A stretch of DNA of 18,530 nt. Source: Oscillospiraceae bacterium (lineage in GTDB: Bacteria; Bacillota; Clostridia; Oscillospirales; Oscillospiraceae). Positions 6,432 to 12,872 of the stretch are shown one piece after another. The DNA lies in NCBI GenBank assembly GCA_029067025.1, contig JAIEFH010000045.1:1-18530 (forward strand). Reading direction: 5' to 3'. A program made the position numbers and the translations under genes. Numbering within the stretch: position 1 is the first letter of the stretch; every line of letters starts with the position of its first letter. The notes under the pieces are model-generated. The model did not search any database, was not told the origin of the DNA, and saw only the letters and a list, made by a program, of their open reading frames with translations.

Positions 6432-7153
6432 AGGCCGCCGCCCCCCTTCAGAAACCGCAGATAGGCCCTGACAAAGTCCCGGTACTTATACTTGGAAATC
6501 AGGAGCTTTTCCCCGTTTGTCAGCGTCACCTCTGCTTTGCTGTACCCGTCCACATAGGAGAGGTTGACCAGATAGCCCTTGTGGATACGGAAAAACCGGC
6601 CCTGCAGTTCCAGCTCTAAATCCCGGATTTTTGCGTAGCAGGCAAATTTGCCGTCCCGCAGATGCAGGACCACCTTGTGATTACTGCTTTCGACGTAGCG
6701 GATGCTGTCCAGCGGTACGGTCTTGCTGGTGTTGGCGGAGTGGAGCGTCAGCACACGCCCTCTCTGCGGGTTATCCCGGCGGGCCTGCATTTGCTCCACC
6801 GCACGGGCAAAGACCTGGGCAAACTTTTCCTCGTTCACCGGCTTCAGCAGGTAATAGAACGCCCCTACATCAAAGGCATCGAACACATACCGCTCATAGC
6901 CGGTCACGAAGATGATGACCGGCTGAGGCCTGGTCGTCTGTTCCCGGATTTTTTGCGCCAGGGCCATACCGTCCGGGCGGTCAGGAGCCAGCTCGATGTC
7001 CAAAAAGAGCAGGTCGATTTCCCGATGATCGGCCAGGCAGTCACCGGCGGAGGCGTACTCCACGATCTCGCAGGGGCAGGACTGCGCCCGAATCAGTGAA
7101 GTGAGATAGGCGCGGATGTTAACTTCATCATCACAAATCGCTATTTTTATCAT
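6428..7153 (-). CDS. LytTR-family response regulator
   Basis: 241 residues: an N-terminal receiver domain (1-120) with acidic pocket Asp8/Asp9, phosphoacceptor Asp52 in LLFLDIEL, Thr84 in FVTGY and Lys104 in LLKPV, then a LytTR DNA-binding domain (about 133-235). The latter shows the family signatures IRYVESSNHKVVLHL, FRIHKGYLVNLSYVDGY and LTNGEKLLISKYKYRDF. Such AgrA/LytR-type proteins bind pairs of short direct repeats one side of the helix, usually about 21-22 bases apart, and activate weak promoters. GAGGAA at 7161-7166 precedes the ATG. It is the first gene of the operon, divergent from the PEBP gene. Direct repeats in the shared gap at 7208-7247 are its likely target. Confidence 0.94.
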   Translation of the reverse strand: MIKIAICDDEVNIRAYLTSLIRAQSCPCEIVEYASAGDCLADHREIDLLFLDIELAPDRPDGMALAQKIREQTTRPQPVIIFVTGYERYVFDAFDVGAFYYLLKPVNEEKFAQVFARAVEQMQARRDNPQRGRVLTLHSANTSKTVPLDSIRYVESSNHKVVLHLRDGKFACYAKIRDLELELQGRFFRIHKGYLVNLSYVDGYSKAEVTLTNGEKLLISKYKYRDFVRAYLRFLKGGGGL

Positions 7154-7207
7154 GGTAATCTTCCTCTATGTATCTATTCGTTCAAATGGGTGTTGAAATA
7201 AAGCCGG

Positions 7208-7247
7208 TTGACGTGACTGGACGGTTTGACGGCGCAAGTGGACGGCG
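7208..7247. promoter_or_regulatory. Direct repeats, candidate LytTR binding site
   Basis: TTGACG (7208), TGGACGG (7218), TTGACGG (7226) and TGGACGG (7239) line up as direct repeats. The two exact TGGACGG copies start 21 bases apart, two helical turns, which is the spacing of LytTR-family direct repeats (9-base half-sites with a 12-base spacer). They sit about 60-80 bases upstream of the start point predicted for the PEBP gene and also upstream of the response regulator gene. Confidence 0.5.
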
Positions 7248-7285
7248 CGTCGTATTTCCACAGTGCACTTTTTCGTCCGTTGTGT

Positions 7286-7291
7286 TATAAT
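7286..7291 (+). promoter_or_regulatory. Extended -10 promoter of the PEBP/hydrolase pair
   Basis: A perfect TATAAT preceded by TGT (extended -10). No good -35 lies 16-18 bases upstream (candidates such as GTGCAC). A consensus -10 without a -35 is typical of activator-dependent promoters and fits activation from the direct repeats at 7208-7247. Confidence 0.6.
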
Positions 7292-7346
7292 GTGTCACAG
7301 CAGTGGGGAGGGCGGAACTACGCTTAGAGCCATTATAGGAGGAATT

Positions 7347-7814
7347 ATGGAAAATCGCAATTTGGAATTTACCTGCACCGGGATGGAAAACGGCGGGAAA
7401 TTCCCGACGGAAAACACCGGACGGGGGCAGGATATTTCACCGGAGTTTGTCCTCCGAAACTTGTCGCCCAGGGCCAAAACGCTTGCGGTTACCTTGGAAG
7501 ACCTGTCCCATCCCATCAAAAACTTCACCCATTGGATTATCTGGAACATCCCCGCCGCCGACCGAATCAAGAGCGGGATTCCTGCCGGAAGCCGCGTTCC
7601 CGAATTAGGCGGTGCCTGTCAGGGAATTGGGTACGGTTTTCACCGATATGCGGGGCCTAAGCCGCCAAAAGGCAAAACGCATACCTATCGTTTCACCCTG
7701 TATGCGTTGGACTGCGAACTTGAGCTGAGTGCCCATTCCATGAAAAAAGCCTTTTTACAGAAAGCAAAAGGGCACATTCTGCAAAAAGGCTGTATGACCG
7801 GTGAATTTGAATAA
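7347..7814 (+). CDS. YbhB/YbcL-type phosphatidylethanolamine-binding (Raf-kinase-inhibitor-like) protein
   Basis: 155 residues of the bacterial PEBP family, small beta-fold proteins with a conserved anion-binding pocket. Signatures are CTGMENGGKFPTENTGRGQDISPEF (about 10-34), AVTLEDLSHP (about 47-56), FTHWIIWNIPA (about 60-70), IPAGSR and GYGFHRYAGPKPPKGKTHTYRFTLYAL (about 95-121). The substrate is unknown in bacteria. No signal peptide is seen, so it is probably cytoplasmic. The start at 7347 is preferred to an in-frame ATG at 7263 because AGGAGG (7337-7342) is in place and 7263 lies upstream of the predicted -10 box. The hydrolase gene follows after 20 bases and is probably in the same transcript. 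Confidence 0.9.
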   Translation: MENRNLEFTCTGMENGGKFPTENTGRGQDISPEFVLRNLSPRAKTLAVTLEDLSHPIKNFTHWIIWNIPAADRIKSGIPAGSRVPELGGACQGIGYGFHRYAGPKPPKGKTHTYRFTLYALDCELELSAHSMKKAFLQKAKGHILQKGCMTGEFE

Positions 7815-7834
7815 CAGGCGAGGAGGTTTCAATC

Positions 7835-8713
7835 ATGTATGAACTGATTCAGGTTTCGGAACGGAGCTATTACATCCAAAGTCCGGCCAAAATCGGGCTG
7901 GTGAAGCTGAATGAGCAGGACGTCTGCCTGATCGACAGCGGCAATGATAAGGACGCGGGGCGCAAGGTCCGGCAGATTCTCGACGCCAACGGGTGGCGGC
8001 TCACCGCGATCTATAACACCCACTCCAACGCCGACCACATCGGCGGCAATAAGTATTTGCAGGGCCAGACCGGGTGCAAAATCTATGCTCCGGGGATTGA
8101 CTGCGCCTTTACCCGTCACCCTGTCCTGGAGCCGTCCTTTTTATACGGCGGCTATCCGTGTAAGGAACTGCGGCACAAATTCCTCATGGCCCAGGAGAGC
8201 GATGCCCAGGAGTTGACCCAGGAATCCTTGCCAGAGGGCTTTGAAATCATCCCCCTGCCGGGGCATTTCTTTGATATGGTGGGCTTTCGGACACCTGATG
8301 ATGTAATCTATCTGGCGGATTGCCTGTCCAGCAGGGAAACGCTGGACAAGTATCAGATCGGCTTCATCTATGACGTTGCCGCCTATCTGAAAACGCTGGA
8401 AATGGTCAAATCCCTGCGGGCAAAAACATTCATCCCGGCCCATGCCGCAGTCTCCGAGAATGTAGCCGACCTCGCGCAGTATAACATCGACAAGGTGCTG
8501 GAGATCGCGGACAAGATCACCGGCATCTGCCAGGAGCCGCTTTGCTTTGAAGCGATCCTGCAAAAGCTGTTTGCGGACTACGGGTTGACGATAAATTTTG
8601 AGCAATATGTTCTGGTGGGCAGCACCGTCCGCTCTTATCTGGCGTGGATGAAAGACAACGGCAGGCTGAACGCCTTGTTTGAAAACAATATGCTGCTCTG
8701 GCAGCGGGTATAA
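7835..8713 (+). CDS. Metallo-beta-lactamase-fold hydrolase
   Basis: 292 residues with the metal-binding landmarks of the fold: T-H63-S-N-A-D67-H68-IGG, PLPGH144, LADC (Asp162) and PAHA (His203). The usual HxHxDH motif has Asn65 in place of its second His. I recall this variant from a subgroup of clostridial MBL proteins; it may change metal use at site 1. A C-terminal helical extension from about 215 (DLAQYNIDKVLEIADKITG) continues into a winged-helix-like end (SYLAWMKDNGRLNALFE). The substrate is unknown; glyoxalase II-like thioesters and lipid or nucleotide phosphodiesters are all seen in the fold. AGGAGG at 7821-7826 supports the ATG. It is the second gene after PEBP and ends at a terminator. 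Confidence 0.9.
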   Translation: MYELIQVSERSYYIQSPAKIGLVKLNEQDVCLIDSGNDKDAGRKVRQILDANGWRLTAIYNTHSNADHIGGNKYLQGQTGCKIYAPGIDCAFTRHPVLEPSFLYGGYPCKELRHKFLMAQESDAQELTQESLPEGFEIIPLPGHFFDMVGFRTPDDVIYLADCLSSRETLDKYQIGFIYDVAAYLKTLEMVKSLRAKTFIPAHAAVSENVADLAQYNIDKVLEIADKITGICQEPLCFEAILQKLFADYGLTINFEQYVLVGSTVRSYLAWMKDNGRLNALFENNMLLWQRV

Positions 8714-8760
8714 AAAACAGCGGCGCAGGGATTGGCTGACGATCCCTGCGCTGTTTTCTT
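8714..8760 (+). terminator. Rho-independent terminator after the hydrolase gene
   Basis: GCAGGGAT (8725-8732) pairs with ATCCCTGC (8742-8749). After a 3-base bulge, AAAACAGC (8714-8721) pairs with GCTGTTTT (8750-8757), ending in TTTTCTT. It starts right at the stop codon and separates this unit from the AraC operon. Confidence 0.85.
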
Positions 8761-8811
8761 GGTGTGTGCAAAAATGAAGATATTTTACAAGCCGGCAGAA
8801 TCCCCGACTGG

Positions 8812-8817
8812 TATAAT
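8812..8817 (+). promoter_or_regulatory. Extended -10 promoter of the AraC operon
   Basis: A perfect TATAAT with TGG directly before it (TG at 8809-8810). The nearest -35-like TTTACA (8784-8789) is 22 bases away, too far for a normal pair, so it relies on the extended -10 or on an activator. The start point would be near 8824, close to the RBS at 8827-8833. Confidence 0.5.
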
Positions 8818-8841
8818 GGGACGGACAAGGAGGTACATCGC

Positions 8842-9675
8842 ATGAAAAAAGAAGTTAGAACGGTAGTCTACGATGATGAACTTCGCATTGAGGCCTACCG
8901 TTTTGAGGGAATTGTGCAGCCTTTTCCGAACCATTTCCACGAATATTATGTGATTGGCTTTATTGAGGGCGGGGAGCGTGTTTTGTCCTGCAAAAATCAG
9001 GAGTACACCGTCACAGCAGGTGATGTCCTCTTGTTCAACCCCGGCGATAACCACGCCTGTGTCCAAAGTGACGATGGCACACTGGACTATCGGGGTATCA
9101 ACATCACGAAAGAGGTCATGCTTGACTTGGCGGAGGAAGTCACGGGCAGGCGGGAACTGCCCGGATTTTCCCGCAACGTGATCGCTGATGAAGAAGTCGC
9201 CTGCTGTCTGCGTCCGCTCCATGAGCTGGTGATGAAAGGTTCCGGTGAGTTCGGAAAAGAAGAAAATCTGCTCCTGCTGGTATCTCTGTTGATTCAGAAA
9301 TACGGTCAGCCCTTTGAAAGCTGTATCCCGGAGTGCCGGGAGGAGATTGAAAAAGCCTGCGCCTTTATGGAGCAGCATTACACCGAGCGCATCAGTTTAG
9401 ACCAGATCTGCCGCTGGGCCGGGTTGAGCAAATCCACTCTGCTCCGGGCTTTTGCGAAATCAAAGGGCGTCACGCCGTACAGCTACCTGGAAAACATTCG
9501 CATCGGCGAAGCCAGGAAATTGCTGGAGCAGGGTGTTCCTCCCGTTGAGGCGGCACTGCAGACCGGCTTTTCCGATCAGAGCCACTTTACCAACTATTTC
9601 AGCCGATTTATCGGACTGTCCCCAGGCATTTACCGCAGCATCTTTACAGAGCAATCGGAGACAGGAGAGACTTGA
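8842..9675 (+). CDS. AraC-family transcriptional regulator with N-terminal cupin
   Basis: 277 residues. The N-terminal AraC-type cupin sensor (about 10-90) shows the metal- or ligand-site pattern NHFHEYY (His31, His33) and TAGDVLLFNPGDNHA. The C-terminal DNA-binding domain has two helix-turn-helices: about 183-205 (ISLDQICRWAGLSKSTLLRA) and about 230-262 (VEAALQTGFSDQSHFTNYFS, then RFIGLSPGIYR). The start at 8842 rests on AAGGAGG at 8827-8833; an in-frame ATG at 8764 lies upstream of the -10 box and is rejected. It is followed after one base by the 98-residue gene and then by DUF2000, which it probably controls together with itself. The ligand is unknown. Confidence 0.93.
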   Translation: MKKEVRTVVYDDELRIEAYRFEGIVQPFPNHFHEYYVIGFIEGGERVLSCKNQEYTVTAGDVLLFNPGDNHACVQSDDGTLDYRGINITKEVMLDLAEEVTGRRELPGFSRNVIADEEVACCLRPLHELVMKGSGEFGKEENLLLLVSLLIQKYGQPFESCIPECREEIEKACAFMEQHYTERISLDQICRWAGLSKSTLLRAFAKSKGVTPYSYLENIRIGEARKLLEQGVPPVEAALQTGFSDQSHFTNYFSRFIGLSPGIYRSIFTEQSETGET

Positions 9676-9676
9676 T

Positions 9677-9973
9677 ATGGACAGCATGGAAACTGCGCTC
9701 AAGCAATATCAAGCCGATGAGACTGCGGGCCTTCTGCTTCGTTTGCCGGTTCCCTTGGGAGAAAAGGTTTGGCGGGTACAGCGTAACCCGGCCTGCCACC
9801 GATATGTGCGGGAAGCAGAAACCTTTTTGTATGGAAAAGTCGTGACCCCGCAGCTGATTGTAGAACCCATATCGTTTACATTGGCTATGCTGGATGACTG
9901 GGGAAAAACGGTGTTTGCAACCAAGAGCGAGGGAGAACAGAAAGTGAGGCGGCAAAATGGACTGGCAAAATGA
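9677..9973 (+). CDS. Small protein of unknown function between AraC and DUF2000 genes
   Basis: 98 residues, soluble. I cannot name a family. The composition suggests a small beta-rich protein: LPVPLGEKVWRVQRNPAC (about 22-39), then FLYGKVVTPQLIVEPISFTLAMLDDWGKTVFATKSEGEQ (about 50-88). The G-K-T-V-F-A-T-K-S-E ending resembles short accessory proteins of Clostridia and phages that end in GKTVFLTREEAE. That comparison is from memory only. It starts one base after the AraC stop (RBS AGGAGAG, 9663-9669) and its last 17 bases overlap the DUF2000 gene, so it is firmly inside the operon. Confidence 0.75.
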   Translation: MDSMETALKQYQADETAGLLLRLPVPLGEKVWRVQRNPACHRYVREAETFLYGKVVTPQLIVEPISFTLAMLDDWGKTVFATKSEGEQKVRRQNGLAK

Positions 9974-10379
9974 AAAGTGCGTCATGGTCATTGACGAGAG
10001 CCTGCCGCTGGGCCTGATCGCAAATACGGCGGCAATCATGGGCATCACCCTGGGGAAGAAAATGCCGGAGGTGGTAGGGGCCGATGTGACCGACCAGAGC
10101 GGAAACGAACATCTTGGCATTATCGAATTTCCCGTGCCGATCCTGCGGGGATCGCCAGAGATCATTAAACAGATTCGGGAAAAGCTGTACCAACCGGATT
10201 TTCAAGGTCTGACCGTTGTGGACTTCTCCGATTTGGCCCAGGGCTGTAAGACCTATGACGAGTTCATTGAAAAGATGGGCCACGTTCCCGAAAGTACTTT
10301 ACAGTATTTTGGCGTTGCCATCTGTGGTGCGAAGAAAAAGGTGAACAAACTCACGGGCAGTATGCCGTTGTTGAGATAA
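9957..10379 (+). CDS. DUF2000 family protein
   Basis: 140 residues. Characteristic DUF2000 text is present: CVMVIDESLPLGLIANTAAI (8-27) followed by MGITLGKKMPEVVGADVTDQSG..HLGIIEFPVPIL, and a C-terminal LQYFGVAICGAKKKVNKLTGSMPLLR. The family is often annotated as resembling peptidyl-tRNA hydrolase 2, but no activity is established. It occurs next to AraC-type regulators in many Firmicutes. The ATG overlaps the preceding gene by 17 bases and uses a weak GAGGCGG RBS inside it. A terminator follows at 10391-10434. Confidence 0.9.
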   Translation: MDWQNEKCVMVIDESLPLGLIANTAAIMGITLGKKMPEVVGADVTDQSGNEHLGIIEFPVPILRGSPEIIKQIREKLYQPDFQGLTVVDFSDLAQGCKTYDEFIEKMGHVPESTLQYFGVAICGAKKKVNKLTGSMPLLR

Positions 10380-10390
10380 TTATTCCGAAT

Positions 10391-10434
10391 AGGGCCGAAA
10401 GGACAAGGCCGAAACTTATCCTTTTGGCCCTTTC
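10391..10434 (+). terminator. Terminator of the AraC operon
   Basis: AGGGCCGAAAGGA (10391-10403) pairs with TCCTTTTGGCCCT (10419-10431) over 13 bases with one G-U pair and a 15-base loop, followed by TTC. The stem is long, the U-tract short. Confidence 0.7.
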
Positions 10435-10536
10435 ATAAACCATAGCGGCGGCCCGTCATGGATAGCGCTGGAATGATGGGAGTGGTTCTGCTGCGGAGAG
10501 ATGGATTTGCCCGCTTGAAAATATGTATCAAAAAAT

Positions 10537-10569
10537 ATTCTCCCGAATATAATAATCATTCGGGAGAAT
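10537..10569. promoter_or_regulatory. Upstream palindromic operator of the Fic gene
   Basis: ATTCTCCCGAAT (10537-10548) and ATTCGGGAGAAT (10558-10569) are perfect 12-base inverted arms around 9 bases. The core TCTCCC-N17-GGGAGA is identical in sequence and spacing to the palindrome at 10587-10625, 53 bases downstream (about five helical turns). No U-tract follows, so it is not a terminator. Confidence 0.7.
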
Positions 10570-10583
10570 GTTTATGTGCGCGG

Positions 10584-10612
10584 TTGAATTATCTCCCAAC
10601 TTGTGCTACAAT
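10584..10612 (+). promoter_or_regulatory. Promoter of the Fic gene
   Basis: TTGAAT (10584-10589), exactly 17 bases, TACAAT (10607-10612) with TG at 10604-10605. The start point would be near 10619. The box pair is wrapped by the palindrome at 10587-10625. Confidence 0.75.
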
Positions 10613-10625
10613 CCGGGAGATAATT
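10587..10625. promoter_or_regulatory. Promoter-wrapping palindromic operator of the Fic gene
   Basis: AATTATCTCCC (10587-10597) and GGGAGATAATT (10615-10625) are perfect 11-base arms separated by 17 bases that contain the -10 box. One arm lies in the promoter spacer and the other on the start point. A protein bound here would block RNA polymerase. Confidence 0.7.
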
Positions 10626-10646
10626 GATTGAGCAGAAGGTGACGGG

Positions 10647-11696
10647 ATGCGGAAATTTGACTATGCAAAGCTGAAAAACCGAACTTGGGACAGTGAGATA
10701 CTGGGTTATGTCGCCCAAATCCATGAGTATAAGGGGAAGCAACAGGTGCTTCTAAAGCAGATGCCCATGGAACTTGAGCGGCTGGTGGAGATCGCTAAGG
10801 TACAGAGTACGGGGGCTTCCAACGAGATTGAAGGTATCCGCACAACAAATACCCGCCTGAAACAGCTCTGTGCGGATAAAACTGCCCCACGGACGCGGGA
10901 TGAGCATGAGATCATGGGCTACCGGGATGTGCTGAATACCATCCATGGGAACTACGAGTATATCCCTCTGCGCTCCAGCTATATTTTACAGTTCCATCGG
11001 GACCTGTACCGCTACTCTGAAAAGGGCATCGGCGGCTGTTTCAAAAATACGCAAAACTATATCAGCGCGACTGATACAGCGGGGAATACCTTTGTGCTGT
11101 TTACTCCTCTGCCACCCTATGAGACGCCGGAGGCCATTGACATGATCTGTGACAGCTGCAACCGGGTGATCGACACCCAGGAGGTTGATCCGCTGATTCT
11201 GATTCCAGTCGTTATCCATGACTTCCTGTGTGTTCACCCGTTCAACGATGGAAACGGCAGAATGAGCCGCCTGCTGACGACGTTGCTGCTCTATCGCTCC
11301 GGGTATCATGCAGGAAAGTATATTTCGCTGGAGAGCAAGATTGCGAAAAACAAAGACCTGTACTATGACGCTTTAGAGGCCAGTCAAGCCGGTTGGCATG
11401 AGAACGCGGACGATCCAACGCCGTTCATCAAATATCTGCTTTCGGTTATCCTGGCTGTTTACCGGGAGTTGGATGAGCGGTTGGAGCTGATAGGGGACAA
11501 GCCTTCGGCCATCGAGGTTGTACGCAGGGCCGTGGAGAGCAGGATTGGCAAGTTCACGAAAACTGACATCATGGAGCTCTGTCCTACGCTGGGCAAGACC
11601 TCGGTGGAGAGTTCCATCAAACAGCTGGTGGATGAGGGCGTCCTCATGAAGCACGGGAAAGGCCGGGCTACCTTTTATACCAAAGCTTGTTGTTGA
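10647..11696 (+). CDS. Fic-family protein (predicted AMP-transferase) with C-terminal winged helix
   Basis: 349 residues. The Fic active-site loop is intact, HPFNDGNGRMSR (His197 to Arg207), so it should transfer AMP or a related group from a nucleotide to a protein. An N-terminal inhibitory helix carries the motif S58-N-E-I-E62-G63, matching (S/T)xxxE(G/N) of class II, self-inhibited Fic proteins. The core includes TRDEHEIMGYRDVL (about 83-96) and TPLPPYETPEAIDMI (153-167). Residues about 283-349 form a winged helix (AIEVVRRAVESRIGKFTKTD, LGKTSVESSIKQLVDEGVL) that could bind the palindromes upstream. RBS GAAGGTG at 10635-10641. It has a solo-regulator look rather than a toxin/antitoxin pair, as no small antitoxin gene adjoins it. 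The target protein is unknown. Confidence 0.95.
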   Translation: MRKFDYAKLKNRTWDSEILGYVAQIHEYKGKQQVLLKQMPMELERLVEIAKVQSTGASNEIEGIRTTNTRLKQLCADKTAPRTRDEHEIMGYRDVLNTIHGNYEYIPLRSSYILQFHRDLYRYSEKGIGGCFKNTQNYISATDTAGNTFVLFTPLPPYETPEAIDMICDSCNRVIDTQEVDPLILIPVVIHDFLCVHPFNDGNGRMSRLLTTLLLYRSGYHAGKYISLESKIAKNKDLYYDALEASQAGWHENADDPTPFIKYLLSVILAVYRELDERLELIGDKPSAIEVVRRAVESRIGKFTKTDIMELCPTLGKTSVESSIKQLVDEGVLMKHGKGRATFYTKACC

Positions 11697-11718
11697 CTGG
11701 AACGGAATCTGTTATAAT
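11690..11718 (+). promoter_or_regulatory. Promoter of the DUF1016 nuclease gene
   Basis: A perfect TATAAT (11713-11718) preceded by TG at 11710-11711 (extended -10). A weak -35 TTGTTG (11690-11695) is 17 bases away; the better TTGACT (11693-11698) is only 14 away. It overlaps the Fic stop codon region, so the nuclease can be expressed separately. Confidence 0.55.
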
Positions 11719-11761
11719 AATGGTAGAGAGAAGTTTTGCACAGTCTGAAAGGGCAAAGTTT

Positions 11762-12799
11762 ATGGATGAACTGATGAAAAGAGAAAGCTCGTTGAACGAC
11801 CCGCAGTCGGAGGACGCCTATCGCTCTATTCGTGGCTATGTGATCGAGGCACAGCGGCAGGTCTATACGGCGGTCAACGCCGCGATGGTGACCGCATACT
11901 GGAAGATCGGAAAGTCGATTTTTGAAGCCTGCGGGGAAAGCGACAGGGCGGCTTACGGCAAGCAGGTATTGCAATATATCTCTGAGCGGATGACGGCAGA
12001 GTTTGGAAAAGGTTTTGATCTCCGCAATTTGCGATATATGCGGCAATTCTATTTGGCTTTTCCAAATGTGAACGCACTGCGTTCCGAATTGAGCTGGACC
12101 CACTACCGTCTTTTGATGCGGGTTGGTGACGCCAAAGCGAGAGCTTTCTACATGGAGGAAAGCGTAAAAGCAGGGTGGAGCTCACGGCAGCTGGAACGGC
12201 AGATCAATACCATGTTTTACCAGCGGATGCTTGCCAGCCGGGACAAGGAGAGCGTCGCGGCGGAAATTCAGACCACGGAACCGAAGCCGGAGTATGAACG
12301 GATCATCAAAGACCCTTATGTGTTGGAGTTCCTGGACCTTCCAGCAAATGAGCATTTCTATGAATCCACGCTGGAGCAGGCGCTGATCGACCACTTGCAG
12401 AAATTCCTCTTGGAACTGGGGCGCGGGTTTTCCTTTGTGGCAAGACAGAAGCATTTCAACGTGGATGGCAGGCATTTCTACATCGATCTTGTATTTTACA
12501 ACTATATTCTGAAATGTTTTGTACTGATCGACTTGAAAACGGACGACCTCACCCACCAGGACATCGGGCAGATGCAGATGTATGTGAATTACTTTACCCG
12601 GTATATGATGAACGAGGGGGATAACCCGCCGGTGGGGTTGCTTTTGTGTGCGCAGAAAAGCGATACGCTGATACGGCTGACCTTGCCGGAGGACAACCGG
12701 CAAATTTATGCCGCGAAGTATATGCCGTACCTGCCCACAGAGGAGGAGCTAAAGCGGGAGCTGAAGCTGGAGGAGTTTGAACGGCTGGAGGATGTATAG
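11762..12799 (+). CDS. DUF1016/YhcG-family PD-(D/E)xK nuclease-like protein
   Basis: 345 residues. The N-terminal helical DUF1016 domain (about 18-155) shows the family text VNAAMVTAYWKIGKSIFE, FGKGFDLRNLRYMRQFYLAF, LSWTHYRLLMRV and AGWSSRQLERQI. The C-terminal PD-(D/E)xK nuclease domain (about 185-330) has D242 in YIDLVFYN and D257-L-K259 in FVLIDLKT, followed by the QMQMY helix. The catalytic residues look intact. The family is widespread on mobile and defence islands and beside restriction systems, but its role is not settled. I chose the ATG at 11762 because a promoter -10 lies at 11713-11718 and AAAGGG (11748-11753) is spaced 8 bases. The open frame runs back to ATG 11687, which would overlap the Fic stop by 10 bases. 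Confidence 0.93.
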   Translation: MDELMKRESSLNDPQSEDAYRSIRGYVIEAQRQVYTAVNAAMVTAYWKIGKSIFEACGESDRAAYGKQVLQYISERMTAEFGKGFDLRNLRYMRQFYLAFPNVNALRSELSWTHYRLLMRVGDAKARAFYMEESVKAGWSSRQLERQINTMFYQRMLASRDKESVAAEIQTTEPKPEYERIIKDPYVLEFLDLPANEHFYESTLEQALIDHLQKFLLELGRGFSFVARQKHFNVDGRHFYIDLVFYNYILKCFVLIDLKTDDLTHQDIGQMQMYVNYFTRYMMNEGDNPPVGLLLCAQKSDTLIRLTLPEDNRQIYAAKYMPYLPTEEELKRELKLEEFERLEDV

Positions 12800-12839
12800 T
12801 GGAAGGCCAAAGGGTGCGAACAAAAAAGCCGCAAACCAA

Positions 12840-12867
12840 GGGGAGGATCTGCCGGCAGATCCTCCCC
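12840..12867. terminator. 28-base perfect palindrome, probable bidirectional terminator
   Basis: GGGGAGGATCTGCC (12840-12853) is followed with no spacer by its reverse complement GGCAGATCCTCCCC (12854-12867). It sits between the convergent DUF1016 (ends 12799) and ATPase (ends 12873) genes. The plus side is followed by AATTTTATAG. The minus side is followed by TTGG and, further on, TTTTTTG. Both tails are modest. Confidence 0.65.
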
Positions 12868-12872
12868 CAATT

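Noticed and set aside
10537..10569. Reading the first Fic palindrome as a terminator
   Set aside because: No U-tract follows, a better terminator for the upstream operon is at 10391-10434, and its core and spacing match the promoter-embracing palindrome.
10458..10631. 57-codon plus-strand frame before the Fic gene
   Set aside because: No RBS, and it runs through the two palindromes and the promoter; the open frame is likely chance.
11687..11761. N-terminal extension of the DUF1016 protein from ATG 11687
   Set aside because: The extension contains the -10 box TATAAT, has no RBS, and shows no DUF1016 similarity. Start 11762 is preferred though not proven.
10647..12799. Fic plus DUF1016 as a toxin-antitoxin pair
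   Set aside because: Fic already carries its inhibitory helix, the second protein is a 345-residue nuclease-like protein, and it has its own promoter.
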